From positions 122,013 to 186,012 of the forward strand of contig CAKMZB010000001.1 in the NCBI GenBank assembly GCA_929200315.1: 64,000 bases of DNA, given 5' to 3'. This document shows, piece by piece, positions 50,019 to 58,852 of the stretch (within the stretch, counting starts at the first letter, position 1; the number at the start of each line of letters is the position of its first letter). A program made the translations under genes and the position numbers. Below the pieces are notes generated by a model. It searched no databases, was not told the DNA's origin, and saw nothing but the letters and a program-made list of their open reading frames with translations. This DNA comes from an uncultured Alphaproteobacteria bacterium. Its GTDB lineage: Bacteria > Pseudomonadota > Alphaproteobacteria > Rhizobiales > Rhizobiaceae.

Positions 50019-50648
50019 ATGGTCGCACCATTCAGCGAAGATCGCTTTCCCATCGACCTGGCTTTCGGTTCCATGGGTGGGCCGGAGCGGCGCACGGAAA
50101 TTGTCACTCTTGGCTCCGGCAAGGAAGAGCGCAACCAGCGTTGGAGGCGCTCCAGGCGGCGCTATGATGCCGGTTACGGTGTCAAAACGCTGGACGAACT
50201 CCACGCGGTCACCGCCTTCTTTGAAGCGCGGCGCGGACCGCTCCAGGCCTTTCGGTTCAAGGATGCCGCAGACTGGAAATCCTGCCCGCCGGGTCAGGTC
50301 ATTTCCGCCACCGATCAACGTATTGCCGTTGGCGACGGTGTGGAGACCGTTTTCGCGATCTACAAGCAATATGGTGAAAGCGCCGATGCCTATCAGCGCC
50401 GTATCGACAAGCCAGTGAAGGACACCGTGGTGGTGGCCGTGGACGGGGTGGAGGACACCAACGTTAGTGTGAACGCCCTTGACGGTGAGGTGCGCTTTGA
50501 AACACCGCCCGCAGACGGGGCGGACATCACGGCGGGGTTTGAATTTGACGTGCCGGTGCGGTTTGACACTGACCATCTCGCAACCTCTCTCGCCGCCTTC
50601 GACGCTGGTGAATTACCGTCCATCCCGCTGCTGGAGGTGCTGTTGTGA
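50019..50648 (+). CDS. GTA g12: distal tail protein (DUF2460)
   Basis: A 209-residue DUF2460 protein, start of the baseplate. Family sequence: FPIDLAFGSMGGPERRTEIVTLGSGKEERNQRW at the N terminus, then GVKTLDELHAVTAFFEARRGPLQAFRFKD, ending in VPVRFDTDHLATSL and IPLLEVLL. ATG 12 bp after the g11 stop; AGAGGAGG lies just before it. Confidence 0.94.
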   Translation: MVAPFSEDRFPIDLAFGSMGGPERRTEIVTLGSGKEERNQRWRRSRRRYDAGYGVKTLDELHAVTAFFEARRGPLQAFRFKDAADWKSCPPGQVISATDQRIAVGDGVETVFAIYKQYGESADAYQRRIDKPVKDTVVVAVDGVEDTNVSVNALDGEVRFETPPADGADITAGFEFDVPVRFDTDHLATSLAAFDAGELPSIPLLEVLL

Positions 50649-51529
50649 GAACCGTTGACCCTGCCCTCCGCGCTCATCTCGACACTGGCGTAACGACGCT
50701 TTGTACCTGCTGGGTGCTGCAGCGCCTCGACGGCGAGGTGCTCGGTTTTACCGATCATGATGATCTGATCGTGTTGAACGGTGTTTCATGCGAACCAACG
50801 AGCGGTTTCACGCCGAGTGAAGCCGTTAGCTCTCTTGGCCTGGCATCCGATAACCAGGATATTGAAGGTGTCTTTTCCAGCGACCAGATCACCGTCGTCG
50901 ACCTGGAGGCTGAACGCTACGATGGCGCCCGGGTTGAAGTTTATCGCGTCAATTGGGCCGATCCGACCCAGTATTTTCATGACCGCACGGCCCTTCTGGG
51001 CGAGATTACCCGCGATGATGATGTCTTCCGCGTCGAGCTGCGTGGGCTGACCTCGCTTCTCGATAGGCCTCAGGGCCGTCGCTACTCCAAATCTTGCGAT
51101 GCCGAACTTGGCGATATGCGCTGTGGGGTCGACCTGTCGCAGACGCAATGGGGTGCGGATGGTGAAGTGCTTGAAGTGATCTCTAACAAGGCAATCCGCA
51201 TCACCCGTCCGCCCCAGGCGGCAGACTTTTTTGCGCAAGGCTCCCTCGTTTGGGAAGGCGGCGCAAATGCCGGCGAGAAAACGCCGCTCGTTAGCGCCGC
51301 GCTGCGCTCAGACGATGTACTCCACCTCTGGTCGGCTCCGCCTTTTGCCATGGAGGTGGGGGATACGTTTCGTCTGCTTGCGGGGTGCGACAAGCGGTTT
51401 GCCACCTGCAAGGCAAAATTCGGCAATGGCGGCAACTTTCAGGGTTTCCCTCACATGCCGACGGAGGATTTTGCTCTCTCTTATGCGAGCAATCAGGCGG
51501 TCCACGATGGAGCGCCGCTCGTTCGATGA
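50645..51529 (+). CDS. GTA g13: baseplate hub (DUF2163) with Fe-S cysteines
   Basis: A 294-residue hub protein. An N-terminal part (TCWVLQRLDGEVLGFTDHDDLI) is followed by the C-terminal cysteine region: SCDAELGDMRCGVDL near residue 155 and GCDKRFATCKAKFGN near 246. Those four cysteines match the [4Fe-4S] site seen in RcGTA g13 and in phage lambda gpL. Start is GTG, overlapping the g12 stop. Confidence 0.93.
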   Translation: MRTVDPALRAHLDTGVTTLCTCWVLQRLDGEVLGFTDHDDLIVLNGVSCEPTSGFTPSEAVSSLGLASDNQDIEGVFSSDQITVVDLEAERYDGARVEVYRVNWADPTQYFHDRTALLGEITRDDDVFRVELRGLTSLLDRPQGRRYSKSCDAELGDMRCGVDLSQTQWGADGEVLEVISNKAIRITRPPQAADFFAQGSLVWEGGANAGEKTPLVSAALRSDDVLHLWSAPPFAMEVGDTFRLLAGCDKRFATCKAKFGNGGNFQGFPHMPTEDFALSYASNQAVHDGAPLVR

Positions 51530-51990
51530 GTGCGCTTCATCAAGACGCCGTTGTTGCCGCCGCGCGCGGTTGGATCGGCACGCCCTATCGCCACCAGGCG
51601 AGCCTTTCGGGCGTTGGTTGCGATTGCCTTGGCCTGGTGCGCGGCGTTTGGCGGGATTTGTTTGGCGAGGAGCCGGAAACAGTTCCCGCCTACAGCGCCA
51701 ATTGGGCCGAAACCCGCGCCCGCGAAACACTGCTTGGCGCGGCCCAACGCAACTTCACTCACGTTCCCAAGAGCCGGATGGAGCCGGGAGACGTTCTCGT
51801 CTTTCGTATGCAGCGCGGAGCCGTCGCCAAGCATTGCGGCATCCTTTCACACGGCCTTTCACAAAGCGGCCAACAGCCAAGGTTTATCCATGCCTATGAA
51901 GGGCAGCAGGTTGTGGAAGCCGCGCTCATTCCTTTCTGGCAGCGCCGCATTGCCGGCGCCTTTCGCTTCCCAGACCTTTCAAAGGACTAA
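51526..51990 (+). CDS. GTA g14: NlpC/P60 cell-wall peptidase
   Basis: A 154-residue peptidase inside the tail tip, which opens recipient peptidoglycan. The nucleophile Cys 34 is in GCDCLGLVRGVW; the histidine is in VAKHCGILSHG and a polar third residue follows in RFIHAYEG. Its start overlaps the g13 stop by ATGA. It acts on the recipient wall and should not be taken as the release endolysin. Confidence 0.93.
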   Translation: MSALHQDAVVAAARGWIGTPYRHQASLSGVGCDCLGLVRGVWRDLFGEEPETVPAYSANWAETRARETLLGAAQRNFTHVPKSRMEPGDVLVFRMQRGAVAKHCGILSHGLSQSGQQPRFIHAYEGQQVVEAALIPFWQRRIAGAFRFPDLSKD

Positions 51991-51993
51991 CTG

Positions 51994-54900
51994 ATGGCGA
52001 CACTTGTTTTAAGAACCGCCGGTGCTGCCATTGGCGGTGCACTGGGCGGACCTGTCGGTGCCATTATCGGGCAAGCCGCGGGTTCCATAGCCGGCAGTTT
52101 CATCGACCAGGCCCTGTTCGGCGGCGGGAATGAAAACGTTCGCCATGGCCCACGGTTGGAAACAACACGCATTCTTACCGCTCGCGAGGGACAAGCAATC
52201 CCTCGCGTCTATGGCCGGGCACGGGTCTCCGGTGAGGTTATCTGGGCGACACGCTTTGAAGAAGAAACAGTCACCCAAAGCACCAGCGCCGGTGGCAAGG
52301 GCGGCGGCGGAGGCGGCCAAAAGACAACAACGATAACCTACAGCTACTACGCCAATTTCGCGATCGCCCTTTGTGAAGGCCCCATCGGCTCTATCGGGCG
52401 TATCTGGGTGGATGGTAAGGAACTCGACCGCGATTCACTGATCGTGCGTATCCATCGAGGGTTCCCGAACCAACTTGCTGATCCCCTGATCGCGACAAAG
52501 CAGGGTGCGGGCAACACGCCTCATTACACAAATACCGCCTATCTGGTTTTCGAACGAATGCCGCTTGAGAATTACGGCAACCGCATTCCGCAGGTCGCAG
52601 TGGAGGTCACACGGCCGATCAGCAAGGCATCGCAATGGATCCGCGCGGTAAACATGATCCCCGGAGCGACCGAGTTCGGCTATGATCCTTATCCGGTATC
52701 TGAACGGGTCGGCACCACAGCTGCGCGCAAGTTAAACCGGCACCAGACATCCACCAGTTCGGATTTCCTCACCTCTTTTATCGATCTTATCTCCACATGC
52801 CCGCGGCTTGAACAGGTCTCGCTCGTGGTTGCGTGGTTCGGCGATGATCTGCGTGTTGGCAATTGTCGTGTCGAGCCACGAGTCGAGGTCAACAGCCGCA
52901 CGATCATTGAAGGTGTCTCATGGTCGGTTGCCGGGACAACGCGGGCGCAGACACGGTTGGTCAGCCGGACTTCGCGCGGACCCGCCTACGGTGGCACGCC
53001 GTCGGATACGTCGGTCATCCGCGCCGTCAGAACAATTCGCAATTCCGGTCGTCGCGTCTGCATCAACCCCTTTCTCATGATGGACGTGCCGGCTGGAAAC
53101 GGCTTGCCGGACCCCTATGGCAGGGCGGAACAACCGGTCTATCCCTGGCGAGGGCGCATGACGTGTTACCCGGCGGAAGGTAAGCCCGGCAGCGTAAATG
53201 GTACTGCGACTGCCGCGGCGCAGGTCGCCAATTTCATGAACGGCAGTGCAGGCGCAAAATCCTACCGCAACATGATCCTGCACTATGCCCGTCTCGCTGT
53301 GGCGGCTGGCGGTGTGGACGTTTTTATCATCGGGTCAGAATTGCGTGGTCTGACGCGCATTCGCGCACAGAACGACACGTTCCCCTTTGTTGACGAGCTA
53401 AAGTCCCTCGCTGCTGAAGTGCGCGCCATTGTCGGCTCTTCGACGAAGATTACCTATGGCGCTGATTGGTCGGAATATTTCGGCTATCAGCCGGCCGATG
53501 GCAGCAACGATGTCTTCTACAATCTCGACCCTCTCTGGGCAGATGCAAACGTCAATGCAGTCGGGATAGACAATTATATGCCCGTTAGCGACTGGCGCTC
53601 AGGCGGTGCGCCGGATGGGGTTGGGCGTTTCAGCACCGACCCTGAGATGCTCGCTGCCAATGTTGCGCGAGGGGAGGGGTATGATTGGTACTACGCAAAT
53701 GAGACAGACCGCGCTGCGGGCAACCGCACTCCCATCACCGATGCTTCAGGCAAATCCTGGATCTATCGTTACAAGGATCTGAAATCCTGGTGGGGCAATC
53801 CCCATTATGACCGTCGCGGTGGCGTCGAACTCGGCACGGCATCGCCCTGGGTGCCGGAATCCAAGCCAATCTATTTTACCGAAGTCGGATGCCCCGCCGT
53901 CCACAATGGACTGGCTCAACCCAACGTCTTCGTTGACGCCAAGAGCTCCGAAAGCGCCTATCCGTACTTTTCCTCCGGCGGGCGGGACGATCAGGCGCTT
54001 CTGTCCGGTGTACAGGCGCAGCTCATCCATTGGGATGACGAGGTTCCTGGCTACGATCCGGCAAACAATCCCGTCTCTTCCACCTATGGTGCGCCGATGG
54101 TGGAGGCGGGCCAGACGCAGGTCTGGGCTTGGGACGCACGGCCTTTCCCGGCATTTCCAAACCGCACCGATGCCTGGAGCGACGGTCCGAACTGGGTCAC
54201 GGGCCACTGGTTAAACGGCCGTCTTGGTGCAGCTCCTGTTGCCGATCTCATTGAGGAACTCGCGCGGAGCGCTGGTGTGGATACAATCGACACGAGCGGC
54301 GTTTACGGTGTCATCGATGGATATGTGCTCGCCGAGATTGCCTCGCCGAGAGCGGCGCTGGAGGGGTTGATGAGCCTTTACCGCGTCACCGTGCATGAGG
54401 ACCGCGGCGTTCTCTTCTTCCGCTCGCCTGGCCTCGAAATCCCGTCAATTTTCGACACCGACAAGCGCGCCTATCTTGATGGGCAGCCATCCATCTCTCT
54501 TAGTCGCGAACATTCTACTGAGCTGCCGCGCCGAGCGACGTTGCTCCATATGGATTCTGAAGCCGGCTATCGTGACACCGATACGGCAAGCCAGCGCGAG
54601 GCTGAAAAAGGCATGGGCGAGCTTACCCTTACTCAGCCTATCGCGGTATCCCGCGCTGTGGTGCAGCCTGTGGTGGACGATTATCTCGCTGATCTCTGGG
54701 TGGCGCGTGAGGGCGTTTCCTTCGCGATTGCGCCCTCGGAACTGGAATTGAGTGTTGGGGACCAGGTCAGTTTTGACGCTGATCCAAACGCAAAGAGCTG
54801 GATTGTCACCGAAATTGAGGATGGTGACGTGCGGCAGGTCCGCGCAGTTCTGCACGTCAGCGGAGAGACCGTTACTGCGGCGCTTGCCGGCGCTGAAGAC

Positions 54901-55842
54901 CCGCAAACGCCACCACCCGATATCGGCATCCCGGAAGCCACGCTTCTCAACCTGCCGATCCTTGCTGGAACAAGTGGCGAAACGAACCGTGTTGCTGTAG
55001 CCGCCGATCCCTGGCCCGGTCCCTCGGCGGTTTATGTTTCTGAGACCAGCGCCAACCATCGCTACGTCCAGCTGGTGGAGACTTCCGCCGTGCTTGGAAC
55101 GCTTCTCACCCCACTCACGGCAAGTGACATTGTTAGCCGGGTCGACTTACACGGCACGGTGGACGTTGAGCTTGCTGCCGGTCGGCTGCAATCGGTCGAT
55201 GAAGCCGCTCTCCTTGGTGGCGCCAATGCTTTTGCGGTGGCCAGTGCCAATGGCGAGTGGGAGGTCTTTCAGGCTATGCAGGCCGACTTGATTGCAGCCA
55301 ATACTTATCGTTTGTCCGGGCTTGTACGAGGACAACTTGGCAGTGAACCGGAGGCTGAGGCGGGCGCGCAGATCGGTGCGCGCATCGTTCTCCTTGATCG
55401 CTCTGTGGTGGAGCTGGAAGGCGCGGAAGTGCTTGCGGGGTTGGCCCGCAACTGGCTGATCGGCCCGACGCGAGATACCCTGGGCTCCTTCACTTATACC
55501 CGTCTTGACTACGCTCCGGGCCTGCGTGGCTATCGACCCTACCGGCCAACCGGCCTTGCAGCTGAGCAAATGGCGAGCGGAAATCTCTCCATCAGCTGGA
55601 TCCGTCGTGATCGGCTTGCTGGGGAAGGGTGGGACGCCACTGACATCGTTATGAGTGAGGCAAGCGAGTTCTACCGTGTGGAAGTCCTGGCTAGCGGTGC
55701 ATTGCTCCATAGCCAAGATGTCGCTTCGGCCCAGCTGACGGTTCCCCAATCGGCCCTTGGTGGCCAGCAACCTGACGAAATCCGGGTCGCGCAAGTCAGT
55801 GACCGCTTCGGCCCAGGCCCTGTGGCCACACTCGATATCTAA
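51994..55842 (+). CDS. GTA g15: large baseplate/receptor-binding tip protein (megatron)
   Basis: A 1282-residue tail tip protein. The N terminus is a glycine-rich hydrophobic segment (GAAIGGALGGPVGAIIGQAA, residues 6-25). A GTA TIM-barrel-like domain spans roughly 430-760 (VDVFIIGSELRGLTRI, ITYGADWSEYFGYQPADG, VGIDNYMPVSDWR), followed by a phage-tail_3-type region and immunoglobulin-like repeats to the end. In RcGTA this protein makes the spike and contacts the recipient. It is the last structural gene; the frame is unbroken. Confidence 0.95.
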   Translation: MATLVLRTAGAAIGGALGGPVGAIIGQAAGSIAGSFIDQALFGGGNENVRHGPRLETTRILTAREGQAIPRVYGRARVSGEVIWATRFEEETVTQSTSAGGKGGGGGGQKTTTITYSYYANFAIALCEGPIGSIGRIWVDGKELDRDSLIVRIHRGFPNQLADPLIATKQGAGNTPHYTNTAYLVFERMPLENYGNRIPQVAVEVTRPISKASQWIRAVNMIPGATEFGYDPYPVSERVGTTAARKLNRHQTSTSSDFLTSFIDLISTCPRLEQVSLVVAWFGDDLRVGNCRVEPRVEVNSRTIIEGVSWSVAGTTRAQTRLVSRTSRGPAYGGTPSDTSVIRAVRTIRNSGRRVCINPFLMMDVPAGNGLPDPYGRAEQPVYPWRGRMTCYPAEGKPGSVNGTATAAAQVANFMNGSAGAKSYRNMILHYARLAVAAGGVDVFIIGSELRGLTRIRAQNDTFPFVDELKSLAAEVRAIVGSSTKITYGADWSEYFGYQPADGSNDVFYNLDPLWADANVNAVGIDNYMPVSDWRSGGAPDGVGRFSTDPEMLAANVARGEGYDWYYANETDRAAGNRTPITDASGKSWIYRYKDLKSWWGNPHYDRRGGVELGTASPWVPESKPIYFTEVGCPAVHNGLAQPNVFVDAKSSESAYPYFSSGGRDDQALLSGVQAQLIHWDDEVPGYDPANNPVSSTYGAPMVEAGQTQVWAWDARPFPAFPNRTDAWSDGPNWVTGHWLNGRLGAAPVADLIEELARSAGVDTIDTSGVYGVIDGYVLAEIASPRAALEGLMSLYRVTVHEDRGVLFFRSPGLEIPSIFDTDKRAYLDGQPSISLSREHSTELPRRATLLHMDSEAGYRDTDTASQREAEKGMGELTLTQPIAVSRAVVQPVVDDYLADLWVAREGVSFAIAPSELELSVGDQVSFDADPNAKSWIVTEIEDGDVRQVRAVLHVSGETVTAALAGAEDPQTPPPDIGIPEATLLNLPILAGTSGETNRVAVAADPWPGPSAVYVSETSANHRYVQLVETSAVLGTLLTPLTASDIVSRVDLHGTVDVELAAGRLQSVDEAALLGGANAFAVASANGEWEVFQAMQADLIAANTYRLSGLVRGQLGSEPEAEAGAQIGARIVLLDRSVVELEGAEVLAGLARNWLIGPTRDTLGSFTYTRLDYAPGLRGYRPYRPTGLAAEQMASGNLSISWIRRDRLAGEGWDATDIVMSEASEFYRVEVLASGALLHSQDVASAQLTVPQSALGGQQPDEIRVAQVSDRFGPGPVATLDI

Positions 55843-55887
55843 ACCCGGGCGTACTTCGCGCCTATCCAAACCAAGAAAGGTCTTCCC

Positions 55888-56094
55888 ATGGACAAAGCTA
55901 AACCCTGGTATGCATCCAAGACAATCTGGGCATCTCTCGTTGCCGTTTTTGCAGCCCTTGCGACAGGCTTCGGCCACCCGATTGACGCCAAGATGCAGGC
56001 TGACGTGGTGGATATTACCATCAAGGTTGTTGGTCTTGGCGCATCGGTGCTTGCGATTTTCGGGCGACTGAAGGCAATTTCGCGCATCGCCTGA
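55888..56094 (+). CDS. Holin-like small membrane protein after the GTA cluster
   Basis: A 68-residue protein with two hydrophobic segments (about 13-29 and 43-60). Its start (KPWYASKTIWASLVAVFAALATGFG) resembles small phage proteins with the WYxSKTIWAxLVAV pattern that are often annotated as holins or found next to endolysins. It follows g15 by 45 bp on the same strand. Position makes a GTA release function plausible, but no endolysin gene is adjacent. In RcGTA the lysis genes are at another locus. Confidence 0.6.
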   Translation: MDKAKPWYASKTIWASLVAVFAALATGFGHPIDAKMQADVVDITIKVVGLGASVLAIFGRLKAISRIA

Positions 56095-56141
56095 AAGCTC
56101 ATTCATTTGCCGTTCACAGCCGGACGGGTAAAAGGTGTGCC

Positions 56142-56360
56142 ATGAAAAGAATTGGTCTCATCTTTCTTGCGTGTGTCGGGCTGGCAATTGCAAACCCTGC
56201 CAGCGCCGCAACGTGCAACGAGCGCGCGATCGCGCTGGCGCAGCAGCAGGGTGGTAAGCTCATTTCTGTTGCCGCATCCGGTTCGCAATGTGTGATCCGC
56301 CTGCTTGTGCCAACCCCCGGCGGTCCACCGGTCCGCCGCACCTTCACGGTTTCCAAATAG
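56142..56360 (+). CDS. feuN: FeuN-like small periplasmic protein
   Basis: A 72-residue protein with a clear signal peptide (KRIGLIFLACVGLAIANPASA, cleavage after about residue 23) and two cysteines (near 26 and 50) in the mature part. In Sinorhizobium, feuN is a short periplasmic protein gene immediately upstream of feuP-feuQ that restrains the FeuPQ pathway. Gene order and size match; similarity of the mature part cannot be judged by eye. It ends 8 bp before the response regulator. Confidence 0.65.
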   Translation: MKRIGLIFLACVGLAIANPASAATCNERAIALAQQQGGKLISVAASGSQCVIRLLVPTPGGPPVRRTFTVSK

Positions 56361-56368
56361 GGGCCACT

Positions 56369-57019
56369 ATGCGCATTCTGGTAGTCGAAGACGATCCGGA
56401 TCTGAACCGGCAATTGCGGGAAACCCTAAGTGAGGCGGGCTATGCCGTCGACACGGCGACCGACGGCGAGGAAGGTCATTTTCTTGGCGATACCGAGCCC
56501 TATGATGCCATTGTTCTCGATGTCGGCCTGCCAGAGATGGACGGCGTTACGGTGCTCGAACAATGGCGTAAGGACGGGCACACCATGCCCGTGCTTATGC
56601 TTACCGCGCGGGATCGGTGGAGTGACAAAGTTTCTGCCATTGATGCAGGAGCGGACGACTACGTCACCAAGCCATTCCACATGGAAGAAGTGCTCGCACG
56701 ATTGCGGGCGCTGATCCGACGATCCGCTGGGATCGCCAGCTCTGTCATCGAGATCGGCCCAGTGGCGCTTGACGCTGCTAAGGCCTCCGTGACGATGGAG
56801 GGCAATTCGGTAAAGCTAACGTCACTCGAGCTGCGATTGCTGAGCTATCTCATGCACCACCGCGGCAAGGTCGTTTCTCGCACAGAGTTAATCGAACATC
56901 TTTACGACCAGGATTTCGACCGCGATTCCAACACTATTGAGGTCTTTGTCGGTCGGCTCCGCAAGAAGCTCTTTCCCGACCTGATCGAGACCGTGCGTGG
57001 TATGGGGTATCGCGTTTGA
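56369..57019 (+). CDS. feuP: OmpR-family response regulator FeuP
   Basis: A 216-residue regulator with a receiver domain (phospho-acceptor Asp 51 in DAIVLDVGLPEMDG, TKPF lysine near 102) and a winged-helix DNA-binding domain (SLELRLLSYLMHHRGKVVS, then EVFVGRLRKKL, ending ETVRGMGYRV). The MHHRGKVVSRTELIEHLYDQ stretch is like FeuP of rhizobia, needed for cyclic glucan export and osmoadaptation. It is coupled to the kinase downstream by TTGA. Confidence 0.88.
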   Translation: MRILVVEDDPDLNRQLRETLSEAGYAVDTATDGEEGHFLGDTEPYDAIVLDVGLPEMDGVTVLEQWRKDGHTMPVLMLTARDRWSDKVSAIDAGADDYVTKPFHMEEVLARLRALIRRSAGIASSVIEIGPVALDAAKASVTMEGNSVKLTSLELRLLSYLMHHRGKVVSRTELIEHLYDQDFDRDSNTIEVFVGRLRKKLFPDLIETVRGMGYRV

Positions 57020-58401
57020 GCTTGGAAGCCACGCCTCGGCAAGGACGATCGCTTTCCTTACGTCTTGTGCTGCTCGTTTCCGGCTGGCTGACCGTTGCAC
57101 TTGCGGCGACCGGCCTGTTCGTAGTCGCGCTTGTTCAGGCCAATGCCGAGCGCGAGCTGCGTGCGCTACTCCTTGCGCACGCTTACAATATCATGGGTGC
57201 TGCGGAGGTGAATGCGGCGGGGGAGCTGGAAGCTGATCCCGGTATCCGCGATCCGCATTTCGCACTGCCGAACTCCGGCTGGTACTGGGCAATTGTTCGC
57301 GCCGAAGAGCTCGGCACCCCCCTTGTGACGAGCGCTTCACTCGCAGGCGATTCTGTTCCGGCTGCGGTTGACCCCGATATCCCCTTCGACAGCCGCTTCC
57401 AGCGCCTTGTGCAAAGTCAGGTGACTGAGGACACCGAGGAGCGGCTTGAGGCGCAGGTTTATTTGGGCGATGCCGAAACTCTCTACACCGTTATCGTCGC
57501 CGCCAACCGTAATGTTGTGACCGGAGCAGTGGGGGATGTGTTGCGCATTCTCGTCCTTGCTTTTCTCCTCCTCATCATCGGCACCGTGGTCGTGACGCAT
57601 TTGGCTGTGCGTCGTGGCCTGCGCCCGCTTGCTGAGGCGCAGGATGCGGTGAACGCCATGCGGGCCGGGCAGCAGGTGCAACTCTCCACCGATGTGCCGA
57701 AGGAAATCACGCCTTTGGTTGAAGAGATCAACGCCCTTGCCGAAGCCAACCGGGCGACGCTGGAACGCGCGCGCCATCAGGTCGGCAATCTTGCGCACGC
57801 CATGAAGACCCCCCTCGCAGCCGCGCTTAACGAGGTGGAGACAGTGGACGAACCCCAACGTGAGCGGTTGCGGCAACAATTGGGCAAAATGCGAGAGCAG
57901 ATGTCCTCCTATCTCGACCGTGCCCAGCGCGGTGCAGTTCGGGAAGGGACCTCTCACCACACTATGGTCCTGCCGGTGGTGGAATCGGTCAATCGCGTTC
58001 TCGCAAAGCTCAATCCGGAGAAACTGTTTGACGCGAAAACGCTGGACACTGCGCTCGCCGTGCGTTGCGAGGAGGATGATCTTGCTGAATTGCTCGGCAC
58101 AATTGTCGAAAACGCGGCGCGGCACTCTAAGAGCATCGTCGATGTCGAGATTGCCGCAGCGAGCAACAGCGCGCATCTCGTTGAAATTGCCATTAGCGAT
58201 GATGGCGCGGGTTTGGACGATGCTGCAAAGGCAAAGGCGTTGGACCGTGGCAAGCGGTTGGATTCCTCCGGTACGGGCTCTGGCCTGGGCCTCTCCATCG
58301 TGCAGGAAATCGCTGAAGACTATTCTGGTGAAATCCACCTTGAAAATTCGGCGCTGGGCGGCTTGAAGGTGGTCGTCTTTCTGCCACGTTCAGCACCCTA
58401 A
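57016..58401 (+). CDS. feuQ: Sensor histidine kinase FeuQ
   Basis: A 461-residue kinase: membrane segments near residues 18-42 and 172-197 enclose a periplasmic sensor domain of about 130 residues; a HAMP-like region follows; His 261 lies in GNLAHAMKTPLAAALNEVE; the ATPase domain has GTIVENAARHSKS, ISDDGAGLDD and SGTGSGLGLSIVQEIAEDY. The start is TTG overlapping the feuP stop. The NLAHAMKTPL box groups it with PhoQ-like kinases. Confidence 0.86.
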   Translation: MSLEATPRQGRSLSLRLVLLVSGWLTVALAATGLFVVALVQANAERELRALLLAHAYNIMGAAEVNAAGELEADPGIRDPHFALPNSGWYWAIVRAEELGTPLVTSASLAGDSVPAAVDPDIPFDSRFQRLVQSQVTEDTEERLEAQVYLGDAETLYTVIVAANRNVVTGAVGDVLRILVLAFLLLIIGTVVVTHLAVRRGLRPLAEAQDAVNAMRAGQQVQLSTDVPKEITPLVEEINALAEANRATLERARHQVGNLAHAMKTPLAAALNEVETVDEPQRERLRQQLGKMREQMSSYLDRAQRGAVREGTSHHTMVLPVVESVNRVLAKLNPEKLFDAKTLDTALAVRCEEDDLAELLGTIVENAARHSKSIVDVEIAAASNSAHLVEIAISDDGAGLDDAAKAKALDRGKRLDSSGTGSGLGLSIVQEIAEDYSGEIHLENSALGGLKVVVFLPRSAP

Positions 58402-58409
58402 TACCGCCC

Positions 58410-58769
58410 ATGCGCTTTGCTCTGCTCCTTCTGTGCGCCGGTCTCACGGCCTGCGGCCCACGATTTCCAGCGTCTTCTCTAACGGCTGATCGCCAGGACA
58501 GCGGCCCGTTTCTGGCAGATACGGCGGGTCTCGACCGATCGGCGAAGCTTTCGCTGGCGGCCGCTGAGTTGCAGGTTCTGCAGTTCGGCCAGCCCGGACA
58601 GCCGGTTAACTGGTCGCTCAACCTTGCGCAAAGCGGCCAGGTCAGCGCCTCGCAGCCTTTTCGTGTGTCGGGTCGCGAGTGCCGTCGGCTGACTTATCAG
58701 TGGAGCGGCAAAGGCGCCGTCAGCACCGTCTGCCGCAATGACGAGAATTTCTGGGTATCCGTTGGCTGA
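58410..58769 (+). CDS. Small outer-membrane or periplasmic lipoprotein
   Basis: A 119-residue protein with a lipoprotein signal: hydrophobic FALLLLCAGL, then lipobox LTAC with Cys 15. The mature part (PVNWSLNLAQSGQVSASQPFRVSGRECRRLTYQW, then VSTVCRNDENFWV) resembles the short alphaproteobacterial surface-antigen-type lipoproteins with a C-terminal RxCRxY pattern. It starts 8 bp after feuQ and may be an output or sensor part of the FeuPQ pathway; function unknown. Confidence 0.7.
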   Translation: MRFALLLLCAGLTACGPRFPASSLTADRQDSGPFLADTAGLDRSAKLSLAAAELQVLQFGQPGQPVNWSLNLAQSGQVSASQPFRVSGRECRRLTYQWSGKGAVSTVCRNDENFWVSVG

Positions 58770-58852
58770 TGCTGCTGCATGTCGCATCCAGATCGCGCGC
58801 GTTTGACCATCTGTGCCGTTGAAACGCCACGGTGAACCTCTAAAAGGCTGAC

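Larger units (their letters stand above)
41428..55842 (+). mobile_element. RcGTA-type gene transfer agent structural cluster
   Basis: Seventeen genes in the order terminase small and large subunits, portal, g3.5, prohead protease, capsid, adaptor, stopper, one extra small gene, tail terminator, tail tube, two chaperones, tape measure, distal tail, hub, cell-wall peptidase and the large tip protein. All are on one strand, mostly overlapping by 1-8 bp. There is no integrase, repressor, replication or attachment-site gene, so it is a GTA and not a mobile prophage. All frames look intact. At 14.4 kb it is larger than the roughly 4-5 kb known to be packaged by RcGTA. Confidence 0.93.

Noticed and set aside
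41428..55842. A regular integrated prophage
   Set aside because: No integrase, repressor, replication, attachment sites or endolysin; gene content and order are those of a GTA.
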